From NCBI RefSeq assembly GCF_010389155.1, contig NC_057769.1:11098735-11162734 (forward strand): a DNA stretch of 64,000 nucleotides, read 5' to 3'. Position numbers and translations under genes: made by a program. The notes under the pieces are model-generated. The model worked only from the letters and a program-made list of their open reading frames with translations, was not told the origin of the DNA and ran no database searches. Shown piece by piece: positions 13,304-23,630 of this stretch (positions are counted from its first letter, which is position 1; the number at the start of each line of letters is the position of its first letter). The stretch is from Erigeron canadensis (lineage: Eukaryota > Streptophyta > Magnoliopsida > Asterales > Asteraceae).

Positions 13304-14580
13304 ATGCCTCGAGTAAAAGTAATTTGACATAAGCCGGCCCAAAAGGCTTGGACCATTTAGTTTTACATGCATCTCCAAATATTACTCGAGCAACAAGTAT
13401 TATCGCGAAAAACATATAGCTGGAGCAATATAGGATTAAAACAAGTCAAATGGCCCAGGAAGGAGTCTAGCCCATTAGGTCATATGACTAGAAGACTGAA
13501 TTGTTATATCTCGAGGTATTATTGTCATATCTCGAGCTTTTGTCATATCTCGGGCATCACCTATCTCGGCCACATCTCCACCTTAAATCAAGCTTTGTAG
13601 ATCAAGCCTTTTGAGACTAAATATCTATACTCCCTTATAAAGCAAACTAGCTTTAAGTCATTAAGAACCTAAAAAGTCTAAAATGCCCCTCACCGGCCTT
13701 AATACATCTTTCTGATACCCATCTCTACAGTTGGACTAAACTACCTCTGAATCTATCTCATTCTTAAAACAAAATTCCGCCGCAACGTGCGGGTATTATG
13801 CTCGTGTATATAAGCCAGACATCTCAACTCGAACATTATATTGTTTTGTGATTCGTGTATCTCATAACTCGAGCAAGACTTTCATAACTCGAGCCTCTCT
13901 TTAATAGAGCATGTCATTCTGTAAGTCGATCTCTCAATTTTGAGACTAAATATATATATATATATATATCGAGCAAGGCAAAAAAATGTATGCATATGTA
14001 TCTGCTTCTTGTATCTCGAGCGGAGCATTTGAGAAATCTAGCTCGGCCATGAATCTGGCCCATTAGGTTAAATACCACTTGGTCGTTCCTTCTTTATTTA
14101 TATTAGATCTTTGACATATAAAAACGCAGTTCGAGCCTTGTAAATCGAGCACAGGGCATCGCCTAGAAAGCCTTCTTTGTGACGGTCATATCTCGAGCCT
14201 TTCTTGTCACATCTCGAGCCATTCCTTTCCTTGTCACATCTCGAGCATATCAACGTAAGTTGAGCCGATTAATGTATTTCATGTCTCGGGTGCCCGGCTA
14301 ACTTGAGCAAGCTATCTGACATGTTTATATAAACCCATCTTGCATATCTCGATCCCCTTATATCTCAAGCCCTTATATCTCGAGCACACCACTCTGTAAT
14401 CGAGCCTTTTATTTTGAGATCTAGGATGTATATAACCCGAGCAAACCTTTCATGTCTCGGGCCTACCTACCTTTCATGTCTCGGGCCTACCTTTACTTCT
14501 GATCTTTTGTAAGTCGAGCTTCTAACATATATATGTAAATATATATGTATCTCGAGCATCTCCCATTTGTGTATGCCTCG
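13304..14580. repeat. Irregular array of the palindromic word CTCGAG (ATCTCGAGC consensus)
   Basis: I count about a dozen or more exact CTCGAG hexamers (for example near 13305, 13384, 13509, 13533, 13872, 13888, 14016, 14192, 14213, 14239, 14379, 14551, 14576). One-base variants such as TCTCGGGC, ATCTCAAGC and AGTCGAGC lie between them. Most sit in the context CATATCTCGAGCC or CACATCTCGAGCC, but the spacing varies from about 20 to over 100 bp. This is not a head-to-tail satellite. It resembles transposase-binding subterminal repeats of a large DNA transposon, though no terminal inverted repeat was found. A Helitron-like insertion splits it at 13624-13804. Confidence 0.75.
13624..13804 (+). 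mobile_element. Small Helitron-like element
   Basis: It begins TCTATACTCCCTTATAAAG just after an A, like many plant Helitron 5' ends. It finishes with a GC-rich hairpin-like CCGCCGCAACGTGCGGG followed by about 7 bases and CTCG before a T. The canonical 3' end is CTRR, so CTCG differs by one base. It has no coding capacity and is nested inside the CTCGAG array. Confidence 0.55.
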
Positions 14581-14884
14581 AGCCTTGATCTGCCATAACT
14601 TGAGTTTCTTGTTAATTGCTTTTGTCCAATGGTCTTTTTGTTTTAACATTCATGTTTAATCTAGTGGATATCTATAGACGATCAAGTAGTCAATCAAATT
14701 AAGGTGTGACTCAGTGAAGTTATATACACGTGGCTTATGAAATTAGGCCACTATTATCTGTTATTTCATCTGCTAATAAAAATCCATTACATATGATGTG
14801 AGTACTAATTGTGTCTAAAATAAAAACTAACTTTAAAACTACAATAGTCGATATTAATTAATTATTAAAAATGTGAGTTATAAG

Positions 14885-15364
14885 TTGGGGTGTAAAAAAG
14901 TGAAGCTTGCTCGTGAACTGTTCAAACTCTATTCGAAAAAATCTTGTTTCGAGCCGAGCTTAAATGAACCCGATTCGTTTTTGAACTTAACTATTTACTT
15001 GTTTATTAATGAAGCCCGAGCTCAAACTTTAAATACATAACTCAATTAAGTTCGTGAGCCTAAACGAGCTTCAATATATATAGTATAATATTTATACATA
15101 CATATATTTATATTAACCGAGCTTTCATATACTAATCGAGTCGTGCCTAAATGAGCTTTTTTCACAATCCTCTGATAATCAAGCTTAGTTTTAATCACTT
15201 ACTGAGCTCGAGTCATGCTCGAACTCGTCAATAGTTTTTTGTTAAACGAGCCAATCTCAAGCTTTCCTAATACATCACGAGCCTAGCTCGAATTTAGATA
15301 CTAAAGTTCAAACGAGCTCGAGCACTGTCAAGATTGAGTTCGGAAGGACTCGTTTACACCCCTA
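14885..15364. mobile_element. hAT-like MITE, copy 1 (480 bp)
   Basis: The ends are TTGGGGTGTAAA and TTTACACCCCTA, that is a TWGGGGTGTAAA terminal inverted repeat. The flanks GTTATAAG (14877-14884) and GTCACAAG (15365-15372) match 6 of 8 bases, consistent with an aged 8-bp hAT target duplication. The interior is full of CGAGC/GCTCG words and has no ORF. Confidence 0.7.
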
Positions 15365-15401
15365 GTCACAAGCTATATACGTACCAAATTTAGCCCATAA
15401 T

Positions 15402-15811
15402 TAGGAGTGTAAATGAGACGATACAGTTCGCGAGCTACTCGAAATCGACTCGCAAATTACTCGAAATCGACTAGGTCTTAGTCGAGTCGAGCTCAAGCCT
15501 CAATATATCCAACTCGAAAAGCTCGCGAGCTTACCGAGCTTATGCTTATTTACAATTTTACCCTTTAATATATATAATTTTACATAATTACTTTCCTACC
15601 GAGTCGAGCTTGTAGGACTAATTTAAATTGAAACTTAATTTATTTCTTAATCAAGTCGAGCCGAGTCAAGCTCGAAAGTGTCAACACATAAGGCGAGCTC
15701 GAGCTTGAAAATAAAGGCTCGGTCGAGCTCGAGTCGAGTTTCGAGTGTTACAATCGAGTCAAGCTCGAGCTTGGCACTGTATCTGCTCGACTCGGCTCGA
15801 TTACACCCCTA
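15402..15811. mobile_element. hAT-like MITE, copy 2 (410 bp)
   Basis: It starts TAGGAGTGTAAATGAG and ends CTCGATTACACCCCTA, terminal inverted repeats matching at 13 of 16 positions. The flanks CCCATAAT (15394-15401) and TCCATAAT (15812-15819) match 7 of 8 bases. It belongs to the same family as the element ending 38 bp earlier but is a separate insertion with its own duplication. The interior has a high density of GAGCTCGAGC words and is non-coding. Confidence 0.75.
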
Positions 15812-15829
15812 TCCATAATGACAATTTAA

Positions 15830-16831
15830 TCCTAAATGGATTGATTAAAGATATATAACGTTTAAGGGTTTTTTTTCTTTCGGGACATGTTGTATAATTG
15901 ATTTTAGGATTTTGCTATTGTAGTCTTATAGGTGGATGCAGCAGTCGGTCGGAAGGGGGGGAGGGTGTATAAAACCCAGCTTACTCAACCCAACACTATT
16001 TATTTTAATAAATTATTTGAAATGAATCCAACCTAAAAATTAGAATGTACCGGGCCAATTAGAAAAGTAGAAAACATGGGTTCATTAAATGTGTGCATTA
16101 GCTTGATATAACAACAAGCCATTCACCTTCAAATCAAATACCTGTCATAAATAAAACATACAAGATAAAATAAACAAAAATAGACCCACAATTACTTTTT
16201 CACCTTAGATGAACGGTTTCTCATATCTTCTTTTCACTTACTTTTCACTTTCTTCTTTCACATACCTTTAAGAGTTTCCTTATTTTGAGAACTTATTTTT
16301 TTTAAAAAAAACCATGAGAACTCTCAAAATATATATTTGTTCACATGTTTTTTTTGTTCATTCACATGTGAAATGATATAAAAATGTATGTTGTAGAATA
16401 AAATTTTTTAAGAAACCTTCAAAATAGCCTTTTGTGAACTAGTGAATGAATTTATTCACATTTTTTTGTTCACATGTGACAAACGACTATATATAAGGTT
16501 TTGAAACAATTTTTCTTCTGCAACATATGTTTTTATAACGTTTCACATGTGAATAAACAAAAAAAATGTGATTCAATATGAGATTTAAAAGTTCTCACGG
16601 TTCTTACAAAAAAAATAGGTTCTCAAAATAAGGTTCCCTACCTTTAAATCTTTAATCCATTCCTTATCTCATTATTTCTTTTCACTTATCTATTTCACCC
16701 TCTCTTAACAATGGTCTAATGGAATAATTTTAGATGATGGTTCTTATAACCAAGAGAGGGTTTTTTTATTTATTAAATAGTATAAAAGTGTAGATTAGCC
16801 GTATAGAAGAATTAGGATTAAAAAATTTAGA
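15830..16831. other. Intergenic AT-rich DNA
   Basis: Nothing coding was recognised. Repeated TTCACATGTGAA-type palindromes (for example 16340-16370, 16460-16490, 16540-16560) and poly-T/A tracts suggest another decayed foldback element around 16290-16640, which I could not delimit. Confidence 0.35.
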
Positions 16832-17104
16832 GCGCGTTTGGTTCACATAATGTTTTTAGAAGAAATGGAATATTTCGAAGGAATTGGAATCTGAAGAAAT
16901 AGAATTTGACGGAATGTTTATGATTTTTTGATAACTCAAGTGACGAAATTCTTTCCTCCATCCCCAAGGAATGGATATTCCATCAAATGATGGAATGTTT
17001 ACATTCTTACGAAATGAGATTCCTCCTTCTTTGAACAACCAAACGCACTAAGGAATGGAATTCAATTCCATCAGATTCCATCAAATTCTGTGAAACAAAC
17101 GCGA
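16832..17104. mobile_element. TIR element (MITE), 273 bp
   Basis: The first 20 bases GCGCGTTTGGTTCACATAAT and the reverse complement of the last 20, TCGCGTTTGTTTCACAGAAT, agree at 17 positions. The interior has nested near-palindromes built from GGAATGGAATTC and GATGGAAT words, so the element can fold back. No clear target duplication was seen, so superfamily is uncertain; the CGTTTGGTT end resembles hAT-type MITEs. Confidence 0.6.
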
Positions 17105-18986
17105 CGGGTATTCTGGGTATAAAAAAATGTTGAATTTCTTAACATAGAATAGGTCAATATATATATATATATAATTATTAAAACAGTAGGAAACCGAATG
17201 ATTCTAGAACATCTTCAACTTAAAGGTAGCTTATAACATTGCGACATAAGATTAAATCTTATGTGTCATCCTCCTATATTCTTTACAATATTTTAACTAT
17301 AAATTTTTTAATATATATATAGAGAAAAATTGAAGTAAAATAAATAACGTAGGATTTTCTTAAATGTTAGAATATTTTTTTGGCAATTATTTTTTCCCCC
17401 TTAAATAGATTTTGTACTATATTCTTTATAGAAACACCATCTAGCTAGCTTTTTCTTAGAGATTTCTCAAGTGATACTTGATAATTTGCTATTATGTTCA
17501 TATTACATCTATTTAGACGACATAAAAATATTCATGACCAATTATATTATTCAAATATTTAGTATTCATGGGATGAAGATACATGTTTCTAAAAAATCAT
17601 TTTAATAATCCTTTTTAACTATATGTTTATAATACTTATTTAAATTAAATGACAAAGATTAAGAAACGAATTAAATAGATTATATTTGTCATTAAATCTT
17701 ATGTGACATCTCCATATTTTTCTTTGCCAATAGTTATCTTATATTTATATATCGACTTCCAACTCCATTGAAAGATGACGAAAATTTAACAATATTCATA
17801 TATTTTTTGCGTCTAACAATGTACGGTTTGTGAGATGATTTAGGTAAAATTTTATTATTTTAATAATGAAATGTGTGTTCCAGATTGGTTCTCGCTGCTT
17901 TTTTTATATATATAAAAATTTTCTTAGAATAACTTACTCCTGTAGAAATATATTTAAAATATGACTGATATATGTTCACAAAAATAACTACGAAGGGGCA
18001 AAGAATATTATATAATTTAACACAAAATACTTTTTACCAATCATTAATGTTTATGTCTAGATTAATTTTTTAAAATTCTTTAACAACATTAATGTTTATA
18101 TTTAGATTAGTTTTTAAAAATTTCTTTTACCATAAGTTAAATGGGCGTGTTGATATTTTAAACAGTCCCGCGCATCGCGTGGGGAAAATACCTCGTACTG
18201 TATAAAAGGTTATAAATATAAATAAATATATATCTTATAACATTATTTTTTTCGCTCGATTTTATAATGAAACAAAAGTGGATGCATCATTTTTTTTTTT
18301 TTTTTAAATAAAATACAACGACTATACTTAATTTTCAAAACTCCGTAGCTTTTGACTTGCAACTATTTGTTACATAAATAAATTAAAATTATTCAAAAAT
18401 TATTATGAGGATTTGTTTTTTATAATATTTGAAATTGATGAGTCTATCTAATATTTCTTGATAAAGTTATCTGTAGTTTGTTGAACATTATTTACGAAAT
18501 ATAAATTAATAGAGACCAAATGTAATAGAAACTTTTTATGTATTGAAAGTGGTTTATTCAGCCAATAATGACTAATAGTCTAAGACAATTAATGTTTTTA
18601 CTTCAAAATACGGGATATTACCAAACTTGGGGTACAAATGAGCTACATAGATCGACAATGTTATAAAACTCTAGATTGTTTGACTAAAAATAATGGTAGG
18701 GATATGTTGAGTATTTCACCCTCGGCAAGTCGGCATCGGTTAACTCGGGATTGGCCCTAGTTTAATTGTCAAGGACTTAGGGTGACTATTTTGATATTAG
18801 AATGAGGCTACTTGATTTTTTAAAATTTTATGGACTCTACCGTCTTAATTTTCTTGATCCTCTTATTTATAGCATGCATTAAAATGTTATGAGAAAAAAT
18901 ATCCGCTCTTTGCGACGGTGAGATGGTGGGGGTAATAGGTCATAAATTGTAATAGGTCATAGAATGTGATATATCATGGAGTATTA
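17105..18986. other. Intergenic AT-rich DNA with a Helitron-like 3' end fossil
   Basis: Very AT-rich with no credible coding region. Around 18166-18195, CCCGCGCATCGCGTGGG followed by AAAATACCTCG and a T has the hairpin-plus-terminus look of a plant Helitron 3' end (CTCG rather than CTRR). The 5' end was not found. The rest is featureless apart from poly-T at about 18290-18306. Confidence 0.35.
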
Positions 18987-19295
18987 GGGTGGACGGAGTC
19001 AAGTAGGCAGGGGACCGGTACCGGTGTGCACACCGCCCCGACCTACCGGTACCGGTGGGGAGGGGAGCACTTTGGGCACCATGGTGCCGGTTTGGATGCC
19101 GATGGATTCGAACGTTACAGCTAATAAAAAAAAAAGAAAAGCAAAGGGACCCACTAGGCAACGACTCTCTTCCTCTTCTCTTTTTCTTTCATCTTCCTCT
19201 TCTCTTCTTCTTTGTAACTCACTGTTTTTTTTCTTTCAAACACACAAAGCACACACACACATATATCATATATCCACATAATCATCTAAACAATC

Positions 19296-19475
19296 ATGAA
19301 CCCTTTCTTCAACAATCCTTTATTTCTTGACAATCACGACCCAACACCCCTAGTTGCGTCACAGCCATCTGATGAACGACTGTTTGAGATATATGACTCA
19401 AACGTTCACGAAGATCTTAAGATGGATCTCATTGACCATATTCATCGCACATTCATCCCGGGCATCGATCGCTAG
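19296..19475 (+). pseudogene. 59-aa ORF in the Harbinger element, possibly fused transposon gene ends
   Basis: ATG at 19296, TAG at 19473-19475. The N-terminus is Asn/Pro/Phe-rich (MNPFFNNPLF). The C-terminal half contains HEDLKMDLIDHIH, which resembles the QLKxDLIEHIW-type C-terminus I know from Harbinger transposases. I infer that the start and end of a transposon ORF were joined by an internal deletion. No DDE residues are present. It is preceded by a CT-rich leader (19160-19240) and an (AC)n/(AT)n run, and followed by an AT-rich 3' stretch. It may be transcribed but cannot be a transposase. Confidence 0.5.
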
Positions 19476-19643
19476 TTTATTCATGTATTGTGTTGTCATT
19501 TCGTTTAATATTGTAGTTTGATGTTTTATTTGGTTGTTTTATTTTGTTGTTTGTTTTATTTTTAATATTGTAGTAGTTTTAATTTATGAAATAAAAGGTT
19601 TTATTTGAATAAAAGTTAAATGGAAATGAAGTTAAATAAAAAA

Positions 19644-19735
19644 GGGTGGGGAGGGGAGGGGAGGGGTGACGAGGTGCTCCTAGCAAAAGGGGAGGGGAGG
19701 GGAAGAGAAGAAAAATCGGGGAGGGGAGGGGAGGA
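19644..19735 (+). repeat. G-quadruplex-prone GGGGA repeats
   Basis: Three blocks of tandem GGGGA units (19644-19666, 19689-19702, 19718-19733) lie near the right end of the Harbinger element. The first block has five G-runs separated by single bases; the other two have three runs each. This is the strongest G4-forming sequence in the window. Confidence 0.8.
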
Positions 19736-19761
19736 GTGGGCAAGCTCTCCCCCCACCCTTA

Positions 19762-21349
19762 TAACCAAATGTCTTAGTCATACGGGTTCCACTTTAAGAT
19801 TTAAAAATTCGTTGAAAGTATATCGAATGACATCTCTAATTAAAGAGCATGAAATTCTAAGAACACCTATATATATTTTTTTATAATTATCGATCTACGG
19901 TTTTTGAGATACTCGTAAAAGATTTTGAATGAATTAAATGAATAAAATGATTTATGGAGGAGAAAAAAATAGTGGTTAAGATTTGAGGAGAGAGAAAAAT
20001 AAGTGGTTGAGATTTATTCTGTACATTTGAGTATTTTGGGGTATATAGATTTATTGTATATTATGCATTAGTTGGTGTACATTGTTGAAAGTTAAAACTT
20101 AACACTATATTTGTTTTATAATATAGTATATATATATATATATTTATATATAAGTGTCTTTTAAAATACATTTTAATTGGGATATAGGATACTTATTCAT
20201 TATTTAATCATAGTCATAAAGATTATAATTACTGATCAGTAACTCCTCTTGATTTTAAGTTAATAACTTGTTATACCTAACATTTTTTTTTTCTTTTATG
20301 ATAAATAAGTTATAAATAAGTCACATTTTTATCACATGACTAAATCAAACCTTAATATCAACCAAATTTACAAGTTAAAAATAGCATCTTCTTTTATACT
20401 TTTAAATAAAAGTTAAAACTTTAAAAAGTGTGGTTATGTGCTTTGCCCATCTAGAAACAAAATCTTTATCGATTTATGTTTCTAACCAATATAACAATCC
20501 TTATTATAAGGTTTAAAAAAGTTAGAGGTTTGATATACGTTAAGAAAAATGCTAAAGATACAAATAAATTATAAACAAAAGTTTACAAACTGATTTGTCA
20601 GATAGAATGAACAAATCAAAATAAAATCTTTTTTTCTTTCATGTTTCTCTCTCCCTATTATAGTGGTGACACATGAGTTTGTACAAATTGTGTTTCTCTC
20701 TCCCTATCTAGTGGTGAAAATTTAATATGATACTATATACTAATTATATTGGTTTTTTATATTTTGATTTTATCAGAGTTAAAGAAATAATCTTAAGATA
20801 GGTGAGGTCTCAGAATCAAATCTTGAAAGGGCAAAGTTTTATCTTTAATTAGTGCCGTGCCTTCGGGCGGCTAGTTAAGGGGTTTTCCTCCTACCGGGTA
20901 TTAGAAGATGAGAAAGTATGTAAATCTAGCTTAAGTTAGAGCTTTCGTTACGATGATTAATCCACGTCTTAAAAAAAAAAAGTATGTTTTTGGTGGAAAC
21001 TAGCTATAACGTGGGGCTATAAATGTTGTGCTGATTCAATGTTTATCATGAATATTGGAATATATATATTGTCTGGTTGGTATACATTTTCTCTGAAGGT
21101 ACCTCAAATGATGGCATTAAATTACAAAAGCTGAAATATCAAATGAAATATTTTGGTTGACCATAAGCCAAGATGACGACCAGGTTTCTCTATAAATAAA
21201 GTTACAATTGAAATGACATATGACAATCTGATGCATGTCCTTTGCGGTATATTTTGTCACACATAGTCGCATACATTATTTAATGAAAAATGATAAATCC
21301 CTTTAAATATTAGCCTAAATATATTTCTAAAATTTTAAGAAGGTAACAC
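19762..21349. other. Intergenic DNA, mostly featureless
   Basis: AT-rich sequence without credible exons. A short direct repeat (GTTTCTCTCTCCCTAT at about 20644 and 20694) and the SINE-like segment at 20790-20960 are the only structures noted. Confidence 0.5.
20790..20960 (+). mobile_element. SINE-like element, copy 1
   Basis: It shares the phrase GTGCCGTGCCTTCGGGCGG, then GTTAAGGGGTTTTCCTCCTA, with an inverted relative at 32120-32250, where the matching order of words continues for about 100 bp. A degraded B-box-like CAGAATCAAATC precedes the shared block, as in tRNA-derived SINEs, and an A-run follows near 20970. Boundaries are approximate. Confidence 0.5.
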
Positions 21350-21357
21350 GTATTATC

Positions 21358-21737
21358 TATAGGCGGAACTACAAACTACATAGGGGTAGCCCAGGCTACG
21401 GGTCCGCTAGATTCGTGTAGTGTAATTTTTGTAAAAAAATAATGTATTTTTTTATTGGTGCTACGGATCAAACAAATATGAGATACCCGTCAATGTAACT
21501 AATTTTAAACTTTTGAAAGATTATCTTAATAATAGAACTCATAAAGACATACTTGTGCAAGGTGGAATCAACCAAAGTGTCAAAAACTCTTAGAAATCAT
21601 TAGAAATAGCCAAAAAAATTCCTAAAAATTGCTAAAAATCTTAACAACTTAGTAGGTAACGTTATTTTACGTCGATATAAGGTCAGCGATAAAAAAATTT
21701 GTTCTACCCATCCCTTTCAATCCTGGTTCCGCCATTG
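21358..21737. mobile_element. hAT-like MITE with perfect 8-bp target duplication (380 bp)
   Basis: GTATTATC flanks both ends exactly (21350-21357 and 21738-21745). The termini are TATAGGCGGAACTAC and, inverted, CAATGGCGGAACCAGG, the CARTGGCGGA-type end typical of hAT elements. The interior is AT-rich with no ORF, so it is non-autonomous. The intact duplication suggests a fairly recent insertion. Confidence 0.85.
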
Positions 21738-21745
21738 GTATTATC

Positions 21746-23225
21746 CACTAATTCTTATTGTTAATCTTGTCCCCTGATTTTTTCACGTGTTATCATCCAA
21801 TAGTTAAGAGAATTTTTAGATTATTTTGTTATGATGATTAATCATTTCTCTTATTTAATTATATCCATACATAATTACATACAAGTTTACAAGAAGATAT
21901 CTGTTATGCGGCGATTATAACGGTGGCGGTGATTGGTGGCGAAGACGTGTGGTGATGACGACTTAAAATGTAGTTGATATAAAATGGATTGAAATTCTTT
22001 GAAGTTGCATACAACTTTGCCATGTAAAGTTAAGAACCTTTACCATTGAATTAGAATAAATAATCAAAATTCGAAAATTATTTTTTTAAATCTTCACCTT
22101 TAATTTTAATTTAAGAATAAAAATGTCTCTAACTTAAAAGATAGTGAATACCTTTTAAAAGACAAGTAATATATATATCTATATGGTATATATAAGTAAT
22201 ATCAATATGGGTATTTCTCGTATTCAATTTATCTAACTTTCAACAAAAGAAAATTTAATATTAAAAGTTAGTGGTAATTTAATTTATTAAAAATAATTTG
22301 TTCAATTCAATATGGGCCTCTAATTTTTATAGTTGTATGAATCAAAAAGTATAGATATAGATATTTTTGTTAAATTTTAATCTTTTTTTATTTTCGGATA
22401 GAATCATAAATGTCTCTTCTTATTTTTACATGAGAAATGATTAATCTTTTTAAATAAATAGCCTAAAAATCCTCTTAAGACATCTAATGATTAGGAGATC
22501 TTTAGGCTATTTTCTAAAAAAAGATTGATCATTTTCCCTTTTACATACCATGTCTTTTAGCGAAATTGTATGTTGTTTTTCTTGTTGTCTTATTTTATTA
22601 GAGGATCCTACACCAATTAAAATGATATTTATATGTAAATGCAATGCATATTCTTAATTACTTTTAGAAGAGGAGCCTACCCCAGGTAAGCAATATGCAG
22701 TAGCTGTCCGAAGACTCGGTCAATATGTTCATATTACGCCACACGCCACAAATTAAAGTCTTTGGATGCCAGGCTTTAACTTTCGCTATATGTACTAAAT
22801 ATCAAAGAAACTTCATAAAAGCCTTCATTGGCGCGTATATAAGTTTAATATTCAAAGATTGTATCTCTTTTGTAAGGTATGCATTTCCATGTTTTTCTTT
22901 CTTTCGTAGTACATTTTATATCTTTCACATATATGCTTATCTAAATTGCTATATTTTCCCATTACTAAGACACCCTAAATTTTGTGGTTATCATTAACAT
23001 GTAACAAGTTCCATTAGAATTCATGTGTTGTGTATGATACTAATATATATCGTATTGTCTATTCTTTCTATATTGGGTACTTGTGCTTTTCCTTTTTGTA
23101 GCGAGAGGACTCTTGTTAATGCACCAAAAGGCAAGCATAATTAAGAGGTAAGACTAAGAAATCTAGTAGAACATCAATAGTTTATACAAGTACTGAATTA
23201 GTGATCACATATATAAGATGTAAAT
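21746..23225. other. Intergenic AT-rich DNA
   Basis: No gene recognised. A 90-codon ORF at 22725-22997 has no family motif and is probably chance. A pair of AATCTTTTT-containing phrases (near 22380 and 22440-22530) looks like weak inverted repetition. Confidence 0.4.
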
Positions 23226-23410
23226 TACAAGTGGGATTGGATCAAGTGCATAGCTCTTTATCTTTGATACAGACGTCAAGGGTTCGATCCTCACTCCTAA
23301 TTACAAAATGACCAAAAGTCCTTATGGAAGTAGTCTATCTACCTTTGGATAAGGGACAGGGTAAGGTTGTTTACACCTTACCTCCCTTATCTCATATGAG
23401 AGATCAAGAT
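23226..23410 (+). mobile_element. SINE-like element (tRNA-derived)
   Basis: An A-box-like TGGATCAAGTGC (23238-23249) and a perfect B-box GGTTCGATCC (23281-23290) are spaced as in tRNA-derived SINEs. They are followed by a body with ACCTTACCTCCC typical of plant SINEs. There is no tRNA acceptor-stem pairing, so it is not a tRNA gene. Confidence 0.55.
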
Positions 23411-23534
23411 TGAGTATGAAAAAATATAGAAGATGCTAACTGTTTTAGCTTGTATGAAACCCGAATAATGATAAGCTGGGTATTGGGTTGATCATAATAT
23501 AGTTTAACCCATTACTTTAATGCAAACCACAAAG

Positions 23535-23630
23535 GACTAGCCTAGTGGTTGGAACTGGCTTGTGAATTCTAATGGAGATTCGGGTTCAACAATCATAAGC
23601 TACAAATCTGGGTTAGCCCTCCTCATTCAG
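23535..23630 (+). mobile_element. SINE-like head followed by a hAT-type terminus
   Basis: TAGCCTAGTGGTT (23539-23551) and GGGTTCAACAATC (23582-23594) resemble Pol III A and B boxes at SINE spacing. Directly after it, near 23630, CAGTGGCGGATCTAAG looks like the left end of a second hAT-like element whose other end I could not find. Confidence 0.4.

Larger units (their letters stand above)
18987..19758 (+). mobile_element. Internally deleted PIF/Harbinger element (772 bp)
   Basis: It is flanked on both sides by TTA (18984-18986 and 19759-19761), the target duplication of PIF/Harbinger transposons. The termini GGGTGGACGGAG and, inverted, GGGTGGGGGGAG match at 10 of 12 positions. It carries one short ORF at 19296-19475 and G-rich subterminal tracts, but no complete DDE transposase. 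The structure fits a non-autonomous derivative left by internal deletion of a coding element. Confidence 0.75.

Noticed and set aside
19024..19330. Two overlapping plus-strand ORFs (85 and 91 aa) at the left of the Harbinger element
   Set aside because: They run through palindromic and CT/AC-repeat DNA; the cleaner candidate is the 59-aa frame starting at 19296.
22725..22997. 90-aa plus-strand ORF rich in Phe/Ile/Cys
   Set aside because: No recognisable domain, no splice context and a composition expected from AT-rich DNA.
23238..23290. Possible tRNA gene (A- and B-box-like sequences)
   Set aside because: The boxes are present but there is no pairing acceptor stem or anticodon arm, and the body continues as a SINE.
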